Positions 1-8,328 of a stretch of 64,000 nt of DNA are shown in pieces. The notes beneath the pieces are model-generated. The model saw nothing but the letters and a program-made list of their open reading frames with translations, ran no database searches and was not told the DNA's origin. The position numbers and the translations under genes are program-made. The first letter of the stretch is position 1, and every line of letters begins with the position of its first letter. The stretch lies in contig NZ_JIAK01000016.1 in assembly GCF_000620765.1 (NCBI RefSeq), positions 1-64,000 of the forward strand, given 5' to 3'. The DNA comes from Desulfovermiculus halophilus DSM 18834. GTDB lineage: Bacteria > Desulfobacterota > Desulfovibrionia > Desulfovibrionales > Desulfothermaceae.

Positions 1-273
1 GCAGAAAGTCACAGCCAAAATGAACCTACAGTGGAGAGCGTCTTGAACCTGATGGTAACAGCTCTTGGTCTGAGCCAGGACTTTCTCCAAAAATCAGCCT
101 TCAACAAATGCAAAGAACGAATCGAAAGGCTGCTGTCATCAGTAAGCTATATCGGCCCCCTCATGAAAAGATTTCATGAGGCCCTGGGCGCCAGAGACGA
201 TCTGGACGTGGAACAAAAAGAGCAGGCTCTCAACCAGATTGAGCAGCTTATACATGAAACCGCCGTGGCTTGA
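1..273 (+). CDS. Hypothetical protein, 5' end outside window
   Basis: The frame is open from the first base to a TGA at 271-273, so the gene may begin upstream of the window; an internal GTG at 31 is the first start codon visible here. The product is mostly helical and charged, with a closing stretch rich in Glu, Gln and Ile, and I recognise no domain. It runs toward the truncated QatC-like gene on the opposite strand and overlaps the last 26 bases of that open frame. A DNA junction probably lies just past this gene. It could be the tail of a larger mobile-element or phage protein; no function is assigned. Confidence 0.4.
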   Translation, partial: AESHSQNEPTVESVLNLMVTALGLSQDFLQKSAFNKCKERIERLLSSVSYIGPLMKRFHEALGARDDLDVEQKEQALNQIEQLIHETAVA

Positions 274-712
274 ATGTGTTACCCGCTGGACCGGATTTTG
301 TTCGAATTTTTATTGCAACAGCACAGCTAAATTCGAAGTGGTATTCGTCATCTGACAAGAAACCAAGGGTCGAGCGAAGTGCCTGCTGAATTTCTGGGCC
401 GTTCCAAAAACCTGGGTTCCTTACTGGAATGAGAAAGTGCAAATCCCTGCACCAGTTGTTACCAAAGGAGTCAACATCGTCTTCTCGTTTAATCGCCTGG
501 TCGGCGCTGTAAACGTAAGTTGCAATCTCGAGAAGATCCTGGAAGGCGTCCGGCACGTCCTTGCACATCTTTTTGTGAATATCTTCGATTCTCAGGGTGA
601 TTTTGTCCGGTCCGTCATTACCCCAAAGTCGAAGGCGCAGGTCCCTCTCTGGGTTTTCCTCAATCCCATCCGTCGGCGCGGTCCCACAAATGACATATCG
701 TTTATCTTGCAT
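248..712 (-). pseudogene. Truncated QatC/QueC-like N-terminal domain protein
   Basis: The 154-residue product begins MQDKRYVICG and contains LRIEDIHKKM, DLLEIATYVYSADQA and LGFLSDDEYHFEF. From memory these match the N-terminal domain of QueC-like proteins of the Qat anti-phage type (QatC). Such proteins continue into an ATP-pyrophosphatase (7-cyano-7-deazaguanine synthase-like) domain. Here similarity ends right after HFEF, and about 30 unrelated, basic residues follow to a TAA. No PP-loop (SGGxDS-like) motif is present, so the catalytic part is missing. The ATG lies inside the end of the upstream gene (11-base overlap), which suggests translational coupling. The family assignment is by recalled sequence pattern and is not certain. 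Confidence 0.55.
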
Positions 713-1490
713 CAGCCCGCGCTCCTTCTTTTAGCTCGTCCTTCATCTTTTTCAGCGCGTAAGAGGCAAAGCCGTTGGATGACTCCCTGGAAATGTCGCC
801 ACCTTCTTCATATCTGTGTTTTGAAAACCAATCTGCAGAAAACCGCTCCACGATCATCGAGGCTTCTTTGCAATGTGTTTCCAATGCCTTATCAAACTGG
901 TTCATTTCATTCATGGTGGGAAAACGCAGTCCCTCGCCAAGTTGTGAACCCAAAGTTTTCGTTAGAAAATAATTCATGCTTTCATTGGCCAGTTTTGAGA
1001 AGAATGTTCTGGAAAGTTCTCCAAATTCGCGTTTTTTTCCCAAAGAACTTAGCGCGGCTTGAAGGTCGTTGGCATCCGGAGTGAAGAGAGAAGGTAATTT
1101 GGGTCTGACGTGCTCAACTATCGCACCAACCAATGCTCTTTGAGCAATCTCGCCAAGATCCCCACGTCTTCCGTTTTCTACCCTCTTGTTATCGAGGGCT
1201 TCGGATATCGCCGCTGTAAGGTCGGGAAGCGATGTTTCTTCGGATAATCTGACCCCATGGGTAGCAAGATGATCTTGAAAATTATCTTTCTTGGCCGCTA
1301 TGGCGAGTTGGGTCATTAACCAGACGGCTTCGGTGAAACCTTTATCATCAAGCACAAAAGAAAAGGCCTTGTCAGCCGCCCGGATTGTGGCGTTTGCAAT
1401 TTGGGACACGTCGGCACCGGCCGCGATCAGGCCGACCACCTCTTTCCATGCCCTCGACCTTGGAAGGCTTCCAAGTCTGACGTGCCCCAT
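702..1490 (-). CDS. Conserved hypothetical protein of QatC-like cluster
   Basis: The 262-residue product starts MGHVRLGSLPRSRAWKEVV. It is predominantly alpha-helical, with no signal peptide or membrane segment and no catalytic motif I can name. It ends in a Lys-rich helix (SYALKKMKDELKEG). I recall similar proteins beside QueC/QatC-like genes, and here it overlaps the QatC-like start by 11 bases, so the two were probably made together. The start lies 33 bases after the stop of the small LexA-like regulator, on the same strand, giving one transcription unit. The gene looks intact while its partner is truncated. A structural or effector role in a defence-type system is inference only. Confidence 0.6.
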   Translation of the reverse strand: MGHVRLGSLPRSRAWKEVVGLIAAGADVSQIANATIRAADKAFSFVLDDKGFTEAVWLMTQLAIAAKKDNFQDHLATHGVRLSEETSLPDLTAAISEALDNKRVENGRRGDLGEIAQRALVGAIVEHVRPKLPSLFTPDANDLQAALSSLGKKREFGELSRTFFSKLANESMNYFLTKTLGSQLGEGLRFPTMNEMNQFDKALETHCKEASMIVERFSADWFSKHRYEEGGDISRESSNGFASYALKKMKDELKEGARADAR

Positions 1491-1523
1491 GTCGATCTCC
1501 TTATTGTTCGCGACCCAGCATCG

Positions 1524-1757
1524 TTATTCGGGCCTCCTGATGACGACGATGCTTCGGGCCTTACGAGCTTCTTTCTTCAGATAGCCTTTCCGTACCAGTT
1601 GAGCGATCTGCTCGTGGGCGCTCGCGTGGCTGATACCAAGGACTTCCGACAATTCTTTCACCGTTGGCGGCAACCCCTTTTCATCGATGATTTGGCAAAT
1701 GACCCTCAGCGTGTTGGCTTGTGGGTCGGTTATTTCCGATACCTTTTTCTTTCCCAT
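1524..1757 (-). CDS. Small LexA-type winged-helix regulator (no peptidase domain)
   Basis: The 77-residue product corresponds to the DNA-binding domain of LexA alone: LPPTVKELSEVLGIS followed by HEQIAQLVRKGYLKK and a short beta wing ending SIVVIRRP. No S24 self-cleavage domain is encoded, so it cannot be inactivated by RecA-stimulated autoproteolysis like true LexA. It is the first gene of the leftward unit with the 262-aa protein and the QatC-like remnant. A perfect palindrome lies between the -35 and -10 elements of its own promoter (1814-1842). The simplest reading is a dedicated, autoregulating repressor of the unit. The domain call is firm; the target is inferred from position. Confidence 0.8.
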   Translation of the reverse strand: MGKKKVSEITDPQANTLRVICQIIDEKGLPPTVKELSEVLGISHASAHEQIAQLVRKGYLKKEARKARSIVVIRRPE

Positions 1758-1813
1758 GGCGATTGCTCCGTGTCGTAGCCACTGAGCGGATTAAGCCCAA
1801 TTGATGACCACAA

Positions 1814-1842
1814 AATATACGACCTGATGAACATCAGGTCAA
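1814..1842 (-). promoter_or_regulatory. Sigma-70-type promoter with palindromic operator
   Basis: Read on the minus strand, a -35 TTGACC (1842-1837) and a -10 TATATT (1819-1814) are separated by exactly 17 bases. The spacer carries most of a perfect inverted repeat, GACCTGATG-TT-CATCAGGTC (1821-1840). A repressor bound there would block RNA polymerase. It sits 57 bases upstream of the LexA-type HTH gene, which is the obvious candidate to bind it. Confidence 0.75.
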
Positions 1843-2053
1843 TCAAAAAAACAGGACTTCTCGTCTGATTCCGTCATCTTGCACGTCCATCCGGTAGGTA
1901 ACGAACGTAAGTCCGGCTTAGCCCGGGCGTAACCAGATAACCGACCAGAGGCGGAGCTGAGGCGGTTGTGGGTGCCAACGAACGCGCATCCCGACCGCCA
2001 CCGTTTTCTGGCATCCACACCATCCAGCCCCCCGGTCCCACCGGAGGTGTTCG

Positions 2054-2296
2054 ATGTTGGATGTACAGGAAATGAATGATGGGCCGGGGCTTGATGACCT
2101 TGGCGAAAACGGCAAACCCGGCCGCCTGTCGGGTGAGGCGAGGCTCCAGTCAGCCGCTTCCATTCTGGCCACGGCGATCCTGCGCCGAAAGGCAAAAAAC
2201 GCATGTGTGGGCAATGAGTTAGAGGTTTTCGAAGATTCTTCCCCCGTGCTCGGAGAAGGACTTGATTCATTGCCGGAACAGAGCATTCATTCATGA
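2054..2296 (+). CDS. Small hypothetical protein, first gene of recombinase module
   Basis: This 80-codon ORF contains a helical stretch (ILATAILRRKAKNA) and an acidic tail (LEVFEDSSPVLGEG). It ends 34 bases before the DUF2924 gene on the same strand. Small ORFs of this kind, with an AILRR-type helix, are something I associate with serine-recombinase/DUF2924 operons, but I cannot name a family. There is no strong ribosome binding site before the ATG, and an overlapping open frame on the opposite strand makes the call uncertain. Confidence 0.4.
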   Translation: MLDVQEMNDGPGLDDLGENGKPGRLSGEARLQSAASILATAILRRKAKNACVGNELEVFEDSSPVLGEGLDSLPEQSIHS

Positions 2297-2330
2297 CAAC
2301 TCGTCCGGAAACCAAAATAAGGAGTTGAAA

Positions 2331-2855
2331 ATGAATGAGTTACAGAACGCCGCCACGGGCGGCAAGAATCAGGACCGAACCCGAAACTCGGTCCTTCGGC
2401 AGATGGCCCTGCTGCAATCCATGTCCCTGGAGCAGCTCCGGGAAAAATGGCTCGACCTCTACGGCGAAGAGCCGCCCCAGTACAAAAAGCAATTCCTCAT
2501 CAAGCGGCTGGCTTATCGCATCCAGGAGCTTTTCTACGGCGGGCTGTCCGAGCAGGCCAAGGTCCATCTCCAGCAGGCCGCCAAGGAGGACCCGGTAGCC
2601 ACTGTCAATCGACGCATCCCAGAAGAGCGGAAATCGAACGAGGCGCTCCTGCCCGGGACCAGACTGGTGCGGGTCTGGAACGACCGGCGCTATGAGGTGA
2701 TCGTCCTTGCCGATGGCTATGAGTTCGAAGGCCGCACCTTCCGGTCGCTCAGCGCGGTGGCCAGGGAGATCACCGGGACGCGCTGGAACGGCAAGGTCTT
2801 TTTCGGGCTGAAGAAGGTTTACGGCAGAAAAGCCGAGGGAGGTTCGGATGCTTGA
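2331..2855 (+). CDS. DUF2924 family protein
   Basis: The 174-residue product matches the DUF2924 pattern: an N-terminal helical part (LREKWLDLYGEEPP, FLIKRLAYRIQEL) and a C-terminal region with VRVWNDRRYEVIVL, GYEFEGRTFRSLSAVA and ITGTRWNGKVFFGL. These proteins almost always sit directly upstream of a large serine recombinase, and their biochemical role is not established. ATG 2331 was chosen because AAGGAG precedes it at good spacing; a longer in-frame ATG at 2262 lacks this. The stop overlaps the recombinase start by 8 bases. The VWNDRRYEV-type tail suggests nucleic-acid contact, but that is inference. Confidence 0.9.
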   Translation: MNELQNAATGGKNQDRTRNSVLRQMALLQSMSLEQLREKWLDLYGEEPPQYKKQFLIKRLAYRIQELFYGGLSEQAKVHLQQAAKEDPVATVNRRIPEERKSNEALLPGTRLVRVWNDRRYEVIVLADGYEFEGRTFRSLSAVAREITGTRWNGKVFFGLKKVYGRKAEGGSDA

Positions 2856-4434
2856 TAACAGCAATGTCGCGCCGGGCAAGAACAAGACCCTGCGCTGTGC
2901 CATCTACACCCGCAAGAGCCACGAGGAAGGTCTCGAACAGGAGTTCAACTCGTTGGATGCCCAACGGGAATCGGCGGAACACTATATCGAAGCTCAGAGG
3001 ATGCGGGGCTGGACGGCTCTGCCGGATCGCTATGACGATGGTGGTTTCTCGGGCGGGAACATGGAGCGTCCGGGGCTGCGCCGCCTGCTGGCGGACATCG
3101 ACGCCGGGAAGATCGATGTGATCGTCGTCTACAAGGTCGACCGGCTGTCCCGCTCGCTGCTGGACTTCATGAAGATGATCGACCTCTTCAACGAGAAGGG
3201 TGTCAGCTTCGTCTCGGTCACCCAGCACTTCAGCACCACCGATCCCACCGGCCGAATGTTTCTCGGTATCCTGATCACCTTCGCCCAGTACGAGCGGGAG
3301 GTCATCGCCGAACGCATCCGGGACAAGGTGGCGGCAGCCAAGCGCCGGGGGAAATACTGCGGCGGCGTGCCCATCCTCGGATACGACGTTGACCGGGATA
3401 ATAAGAAGCTGCTGGTCAACCCCGATGAGGCCAAGACGGTGCAGTACATCTTCCGCCGCTTTATCCAGATCGGCTCGGCCAAGAAGCTGGGCCAGGAGCT
3501 GAACGAACAGGGTTACCGCACCAAGGCCTGGACCACCAAGAAAGGCAAAGTCCGTGAGGGCTCCGAATGGAACACCGCCCATATCTACCGGCTGCTCAAC
3601 AACCGGATCTATATCGGCGAGATCGCCCACAAGGACCGCAGTTACCCCGGCGAGCACGAAGGGATCATCGACCGGGCGACCTGGGACAAGGTGCAGGCCA
3701 TCCTGGAGGACAACAAACCGGTCAAGGTATCCATGGCCAGAACCAAAATGGTCGCCCCGCTGAAAGGCGTCATCCGCTGCGGCCACTGCGGATGCGCGAT
3801 GGGACCGACCTACGCCCGCAAGAACGGCCGCCACTACACCTATTACATCTGCCAGAAGGACAGCAAACGGACCGTGAGTCGGTGCCCGCTCAAACGGATT
3901 CCCGCCGGGGACATCGAGCAGGCGGTGATCGAGCAGTTGAGCGCGGTGTTCCGCACACCGACGCTGGTGGCCAAAACCTACTTCGCGGCCCGGGACATCG
4001 AGCAGGTGGAGCGGGAGCGGCTGTTCAAGCAGAAAGCCCAACTCGAGATGGAGCTGTCGCAGGCGCGGGAGCAGGCACTCGAACTGATGAAGCCCGGCAG
4101 CGATCAGCCGGGCAAGGCAGAGATGCTGACGACCGTCAACCGCCAGGCGGTCGAGCTCTCGAAACAACTGACGCACGTGAGCGAGCGATGCAGAGCCTAC
4201 CGGGGGAACAGCATCACGGAACAGGATGTATCGGAGGCCTTCCAGAATGTCGAAGGCTTCTGGGAAGACCTTTTCCCGGTGGAGCGAAACCGGCTCATCC
4301 GCCTCCTGGTGGATAAGGTCGAGATCCGCGAGACCGGGATCGACATGGAGCTGCGCACCAACGGGCTGACAACGCTCATCGCCGAGCTGGCCGGTCTGGC
4401 ATGCGAAGTCACCGAACGGAGGGCAAGCCGATGA
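2848..4434 (+). CDS. Large serine recombinase
   Basis: A 528-residue site-specific recombinase. The resolvase-type catalytic domain occupies about residues 14-160, with YTRKS giving the nucleophile Ser24, and VDRLSRSLLDF and YEREVIAERI further on. A recombinase domain (about 175-280) and a zinc-ribbon-like segment (CGHCGCAMG near 307, then YYICQKDS and CPLKR) follow, then a coiled coil (about 370-440). All catalytic motifs look intact. It overlaps DUF2924 upstream and the HTH gene downstream (ATGA), so the module is one operon. The module lies between a decayed defence-like cluster and the 3' end of ssrA, which suggests it inserted this DNA. Attachment sites were not identified. Confidence 0.95.
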   Translation: MLDNSNVAPGKNKTLRCAIYTRKSHEEGLEQEFNSLDAQRESAEHYIEAQRMRGWTALPDRYDDGGFSGGNMERPGLRRLLADIDAGKIDVIVVYKVDRLSRSLLDFMKMIDLFNEKGVSFVSVTQHFSTTDPTGRMFLGILITFAQYEREVIAERIRDKVAAAKRRGKYCGGVPILGYDVDRDNKKLLVNPDEAKTVQYIFRRFIQIGSAKKLGQELNEQGYRTKAWTTKKGKVREGSEWNTAHIYRLLNNRIYIGEIAHKDRSYPGEHEGIIDRATWDKVQAILEDNKPVKVSMARTKMVAPLKGVIRCGHCGCAMGPTYARKNGRHYTYYICQKDSKRTVSRCPLKRIPAGDIEQAVIEQLSAVFRTPTLVAKTYFAARDIEQVERERLFKQKAQLEMELSQAREQALELMKPGSDQPGKAEMLTTVNRQAVELSKQLTHVSERCRAYRGNSITEQDVSEAFQNVEGFWEDLFPVERNRLIRLLVDKVEIRETGIDMELRTNGLTTLIAELAGLACEVTERRASR

Positions 4435-4853
4435 AAATGAAGCCGACCATTACCGTTGCGGACAACGGCAACCTGCAGATCCACATCCCGATGCTGATCC
4501 GGCGCATGCGTGGCCGCAAGACGGTCATCGCTCCCCAGGCCCTGGATGGAGAAATCACCGGAGCGCAGGAACCGGTGCAGTCCGCCGTCCTCCAGGCGCT
4601 GGGCAGGGCCTTTTCCTGGGCCGACATCCTCGAATCCGGCCAGATCAGGTCCATCAGCGAGCTTGCCCGTACCCTCGACGTCGATGGCTCGTATGTGGCC
4701 CGCATTCTCAAGCTGACGACCCTGGCCCCCGACATCGTCGAAGCCCTGATCAACGGCGAGGAACCCAACGGGCTCTCGCTGGCCAAACTGACCCAGACCT
4801 TCCCGGAGGACTGGGCCGAGCAGCGCCGCCAGTTCGGCTTTGCCACCGACTGA
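4431..4853 (+). CDS. Putative HTH DNA-binding protein of recombinase module
   Basis: The 140-residue product has a helix-turn-helix-like segment, SISELARTLDVDGSYVARIL (about residues 77-96), resembling the DNA-binding part of KorB/ParB-like proteins. A short region follows with LAPDIVEALINGEEP and LSLAKLTQTFPEDW. Its ATG overlaps the recombinase TGA (ATGA), so it is translationally coupled. Proteins like this are recurrent third members of DUF2924-recombinase operons and may regulate the module or act as a directionality factor; neither is shown here. No signal peptide or membrane segment is present. Confidence 0.75.
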   Translation: MKMKPTITVADNGNLQIHIPMLIRRMRGRKTVIAPQALDGEITGAQEPVQSAVLQALGRAFSWADILESGQIRSISELARTLDVDGSYVARILKLTTLAPDIVEALINGEEPNGLSLAKLTQTFPEDWAEQRRQFGFATD

Positions 4854-5211
4854 CGACCGGACCGGAGACCGCCCCAGAGAGCCGACCATCAGCGTCGGCT
4901 TTTCTTCTTTAGGGGGCAGGAAGCCGGAGTTGACCGCGCTTCTTTTCATGGCCGAGGCGGGCAATTTCGAAAAAAACGTCCGGTTGCGGCATCGAACGAT
5001 GACCTAAGACAACCGTCAAAAATGGCAATCTGCCGCAAACCCATATCAATCAAGGATGTAACTTTCCGGACGCGCTTCGGACTTCGTCCGGAGAAAACAG
5101 AGAATCAGGGGCCAAACAGAGAAAGAAAGGCAGGAAGATGGGGAGAATCGGTGGTGCGGAGAGGTGCTTTGGAAAGATGTGAAACGGGCGCAAACCCTTT
5201 AGAAACAAGGG
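4854..5211. other. Gene-free interval between recombinase module and ssrA
   Basis: No convincing reading frame is seen. An element edge is expected here because the island-like block ends against ssrA. I looked for a second copy of the ssrA 3' sequence in 1-5211 and found none, so the other attachment site, if it exists, lies left of the window. Confidence 0.5.
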
Positions 5212-5260
5212 GAAAAAGAAAACCCGTCACCCCGGAGAATGACCCCAGAGAGACGGGTTT
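5212..5260 (-). terminator. Rho-independent terminator of ssrA
   Basis: On the minus strand AAACCCGTC (5260-5252) pairs with GACGGGTTT (5228-5220) across a 23-base loop, followed by TCTTTTT. It lies 12 bases past the tmRNA 3' end and ends that transcript. Confidence 0.8.
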
Positions 5261-5272
5261 GTCTTTTCTAAA

Positions 5273-5629
5273 TGGTGGAGGCGGCGGGAGTCGAACCCGC
5301 GTCCGAAGACACTCCACAAGAGCATCTACAGGCTTAGATCAGGTATTGGTTTGGGTGCAAAAGGGGCCCCTGATCCGGCTCTTTTGCACCCAGCCTTCCT
5401 GGAGTTTTAACCGGTATGCCGGAAGGCGAACATACCTGGCGAGCCTGATAAGGTCGTCGCTCTCACTAGCCTATCAGGCATCAGCCGTGAGAGCGCTGGC
5501 TGTTCTATGCAGCCAGGGCGTAATCGTAGTCGTTGGCAACTATTATTTTGCCGCGTGTTTTACGAGGCCTCGCGGCACCTCGGCCTGCAACCCTTGCTTC
5601 ATTGCCTCCGTCGAAGCCGTTGCGCCCCC
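5273..5629 (-). ncRNA. ssrA: Transfer-messenger RNA (tmRNA)
   Basis: The 5' end GGGGGCGCAACGGCTTCGAC and the 3' end TTCGACTCCCGCCGCCTCCA plus CCA form the tRNA-like domain with a T-loop. The internal reading frame follows ATAGTT and encodes the tag ANDYDYALAA followed by TAG, the form expected for Desulfovibrionales-type bacteria. tmRNA rescues stalled ribosomes with SmpB and marks the products for proteolysis. A tRNA-Met gene lies just upstream on the same strand. The 3' end faces the accessory block at 1-4853; ssrA 3' ends are common integration sites for genomic islands. Confidence 0.97.
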
Positions 5630-5687
5630 ATGGAGTATGAAGCTGATGTCAAAGATCAGCAGCTGCGGATTCTTGTCCGCATCAAAT

Positions 5688-5715
5688 AGTATAAGACCTA
5701 TCTGTGGTTTGGCAA
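5688..5715 (-). promoter_or_regulatory. Candidate promoter of ssrA
   Basis: On the minus strand TTGCCA (5715-5710) and TATACT (5693-5688) are 16 bases apart. A start about 7 bases downstream would give a precursor with roughly 50 extra 5' bases, consistent with tmRNA maturation by RNase P. Confidence 0.5.
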
Positions 5716-5731
5716 GAGGAGAGGGGAAGAT

Positions 5732-5808
5732 TGGTAGCGAGGGAGGGACTTGAACCCCCGACACTGCGGATATGAGCCGCATGCTCTGACCGACTGAGCT
5801 ACCTCGCC
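5732..5808 (-). tRNA. tRNA-Met (CAU), elongator type
   Basis: The acceptor arm GGCGAGG pairs with CCTCGCT (one G-U pair), followed by A and an encoded CCA. The D-arm GCTCAGTCGGTCAGAGC, the anticodon stem-loop GCGGCTCATATCCGC with anticodon CAT, and the T-arm with GGTTCAAGTCC are all present. The first base pair and the D-arm fit elongator Met rather than initiator tRNA. A lysidine-modified tRNA-Ile with a CAU anticodon cannot be fully excluded from sequence alone. Confidence 0.92.
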
Positions 5809-6276
5809 ACCGTGCCGTTGCAACCAGGATCTATATCCAATTTGCGGCCAAAAGGCAAGGGGTAAATTCTCCCCTTTTTGCAGGTTATTGCTGATGTTTG
5901 GTTTCTGCGCTAAATTATGGCCCTTGGCCCCAGGGAGTGGGGTTTCATACACCCCACATGCCTGAGAAGCCGCAAGCCCGCTTGGGCAAACATGAAAATA
6001 ACGCTGAGGATCACTGGCGCGAAGAATGAGCATCCAGTGCATCCGTTTGTTGTGATTTTCTTTCTTCGGGTTCGTAATCGCTATCCGGATCGATATCCAT
6101 AAGCCGAGGGTTCCTCCTGCACCGAATGACATATTCTTTCGATTTCGACAGCGATCCCGATTTCGATCTGGATTATCCCAACAAACATGTAATCTGAAGG
6201 ATGCTCAATGGTCATTGCCAGCGAAGCGAAGCAATCCCGGGATTTGAGATTTTTTGACTGGTAGAGTTCAAGCCAT
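5809..6276. other. Intergenic region with simple repeats
   Basis: No gene is supported. The stretch 6060-6180 is rich in imperfect TATCG/GATCG words, resembling the core of the repeats at 14398 and 56485. At 6210-6240 lies GCCAGCGAAGCGAAGCAATC, a short palindromic word of a type dispersed in many bacterial genomes. The promoter of uvrB should lie at the right end, but no clear sigma-70 or LexA box was found. Confidence 0.4.
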
Positions 6277-8265
6277 ATGTTCCATATTCACAGCGAGTTT
6301 TCTCCCAAAGGGGACCAGCCTCAGGCCATTCAGGCCCTGAGCGAAAACATAGAGCAGGGGGTCTCCAACCAGGTCCTTTTGGGAGTAACCGGTTCGGGCA
6401 AGACCTTCAGCATGGCCCATGTCATCGCTGCCTGTCAGCGTCCCACCCTGATCATGGCCCCGAACAAGACCCTGGCCGCCCAGCTGTACAGCGAGTTCAA
6501 GCAGCTGTTTCCGGACAATGCGGTGGAGTACTTTGTCAGCTATTACGACTACTATCAGCCCGAGGCCTATCTCCCTCATTCCGATACGTACATCGAGAAA
6601 GACTCGTCTATGAACGACAACATAGACAAGCTCCGGCATGCGGCCACCTATTCCCTGCTGACCCGCCGGGACGTGATCATTGTGGCCTCGGTCTCCTGCA
6701 TCTACGGCTTGGGCTCCCCGGAGTACTACGAAAAGATGGTCATCCCGGTGGGGGTGGGGCAGCAAATGAGCCTGGAACACCTCATGGACCGGCTGATAGA
6801 GATCACCTATGAACGCAACGACTACGACTTTCACCGGGGCACGTTCCGGGTCCGCGGCGATGTCCTGGAGGTCATCCCGGCCTACAAGCGGGAACAGGCC
6901 CTACGGATCGAGTTCTTCGGAGACGAGATCGATGCGATCCACGAAATCGACCCCTTGACCGGAGAGATCCTTGCTCCCCAGGACAAAATCCTTATCTTTC
7001 CGGCCAGCCACTATGTCTCGGACCGGGACAATCTGCACCGGGCCATGCAGGACATCCGGGATGAGCTGCAGGATCGTCTGCAGCTTTTCCACAGTCAAAA
7101 CAAGCTGGTGGAGGCCCAGCGCCTGGAACAGCGGACAATGCTCGATCTGGAAATGATCGAGGAGCTGGGCTATTGCAACGGGATCGAGAACTACTCCCGC
7201 CATCTGGACGGCCGGGCGCCGGGGACGCCTCCTTCCTGCCTTCTGGACTATTTTCCCCAAGACTTTCTGCTGTTTATCGATGAATCCCACGTCGGGGTGC
7301 CCCAGATCGGGGGCATGTTCAACGGGGACAGGTCCAGGAAGCAGACCCTGGTGGATTACGGATTTCGCCTCCCGTCGGCCCTGGACAACAGACCTTTGTC
7401 CTTTGATGAGTTCCTGAATCGGCTGAACCAAACCGTGTATGTCTCGGCAACCCCTGCCGAGTGGGAAGTCGAACGCTCCCAGGGAATAGTGGTGGAACAG
7501 ATTATTCGGCCCACAGGATTGGTCGATCCGATGATCAAGGTTCAGCCAACGCAGGGGCAGATGGATGATCTGCTCACAGAGTGCAAGGCCAGGGAAGAAC
7601 AGGATGAACGGGTCCTGGTCACCACCCTGACCAAGCGCCTGGCTGAAGATCTGACCGAATTTCTGCAGGGCAGGGGAGTGGCCACCCGCTATCTGCATTC
7701 GGACATCGACACCCTGGAGCGGGTGTCCATTATCCATTCCCTGCGCCAGGGGGAGTTTTCCGTTCTGGTGGGCATCAACCTCCTGCGGGAAGGCCTGGAC
7801 ATACCGGAAGTATCCTTGGTAGCTATCCTGGATGCGGACAAGGAAGGGTTTCTGCGCTCCACTAGATCGCTGATCCAGACCTTCGGCCGGGCATCCAGAA
7901 ATGTGCACGGCACAGTGCTTATGTACGCGGATACGGTCACCAAGAGCATGCAGGCGGCCATGGAGGAGACCGAGCGACGCCGGCAGCTGCAGCTGGAATT
8001 CAACGAACGGCATGACATTGTGCCCCAGACCATCCATAAGGGATGGTCAAATCCCCTGTACGAGGTCAGTGAAGAGGCCAAGCAGAAGACCCAGGCCGTG
8101 GCGGCCGAAGACCCGTCCAAGTACGCGAATGATCCGAAGGCATTGGCCAAACGCATTTCTGCCCTGGAGCGTGAGATGCGCCAGGCGGCCCAAAAGCTGG
8201 AGTTTGAGCATGCGGCCGAGCTCAGGGACACCATAGCCAGCCTGCGGGAAATGCTGGTCAGTTGA
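6277..8265 (+). CDS. uvrB: Excinuclease ABC subunit B
   Basis: UvrB is the damage-verifying helicase-like subunit of nucleotide excision repair, handed DNA by UvrA2 and recruiting UvrC. The 662-residue length is normal. Walker A is GVTGSGKT (about 37-44). The beta-hairpin region [12 protein letters not shown] follows, then DESHVG, the helicase motif VSATPAEWE, and motifs V/VI in [14 protein letters not shown] and QTFGRASRN. The C-terminal UVR domain ([20 protein letters not shown]) binds UvrC. ATG 6277 fits the canonical [11 protein letters not shown] start region. No SOS box was recognised upstream. Confidence 0.98.
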   Translation: MFHIHSEFSPKGDQPQAIQALSENIEQGVSNQVLLGVTGSGKTFSMAHVIAACQRPTLIMAPNKTLAAQLYSEFKQLFPDNAVEYFVSYYDYYQPEAYLPHSDTYIEKDSSMNDNIDKLRHAATYSLLTRRDVIIVASVSCIYGLGSPEYYEKMVIPVGVGQQMSLEHLMDRLIEITYERNDYDFHRGTFRVRGDVLEVIPAYKREQALRIEFFGDEIDAIHEIDPLTGEILAPQDKILIFPASHYVSDRDNLHRAMQDIRDELQDRLQLFHSQNKLVEAQRLEQRTMLDLEMIEELGYCNGIENYSRHLDGRAPGTPPSCLLDYFPQDFLLFIDESHVGVPQIGGMFNGDRSRKQTLVDYGFRLPSALDNRPLSFDEFLNRLNQTVYVSATPAEWEVERSQGIVVEQIIRPTGLVDPMIKVQPTQGQMDDLLTECKAREEQDERVLVTTLTKRLAEDLTEFLQGRGVATRYLHSDIDTLERVSIIHSLRQGEFSVLVGINLLREGLDIPEVSLVAILDADKEGFLRSTRSLIQTFGRASRNVHGTVLMYADTVTKSMQAAMEETERRRQLQLEFNERHDIVPQTIHKGWSNPLYEVSEEAKQKTQAVAAEDPSKYANDPKALAKRISALEREMRQAAQKLEFEHAAELRDTIASLREMLVS

Positions 8266-8328
8266 CAGCGGAGCTCAGACCTTTACAGATATCTCCAACA
8301 CGCATTCATTTGAGAAGGAGTGAAGAGC

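Noticed and set aside
2770-4176. 468-codon open frame antisense to the serine recombinase
   Set aside because: A shadow frame caused by high third-position GC; the plus-strand recombinase has all catalytic motifs.
1-5272. Direct repeat of the ssrA 3' end marking an island edge
   Set aside because: I searched this interval by eye for the acceptor/T-arm sequence and found no second copy; the far edge is likely outside the window.
5022-5753. 243-codon open frame across ssrA
   Set aside because: It reads through the tmRNA gene on the opposite strand and has no recognisable protein features.
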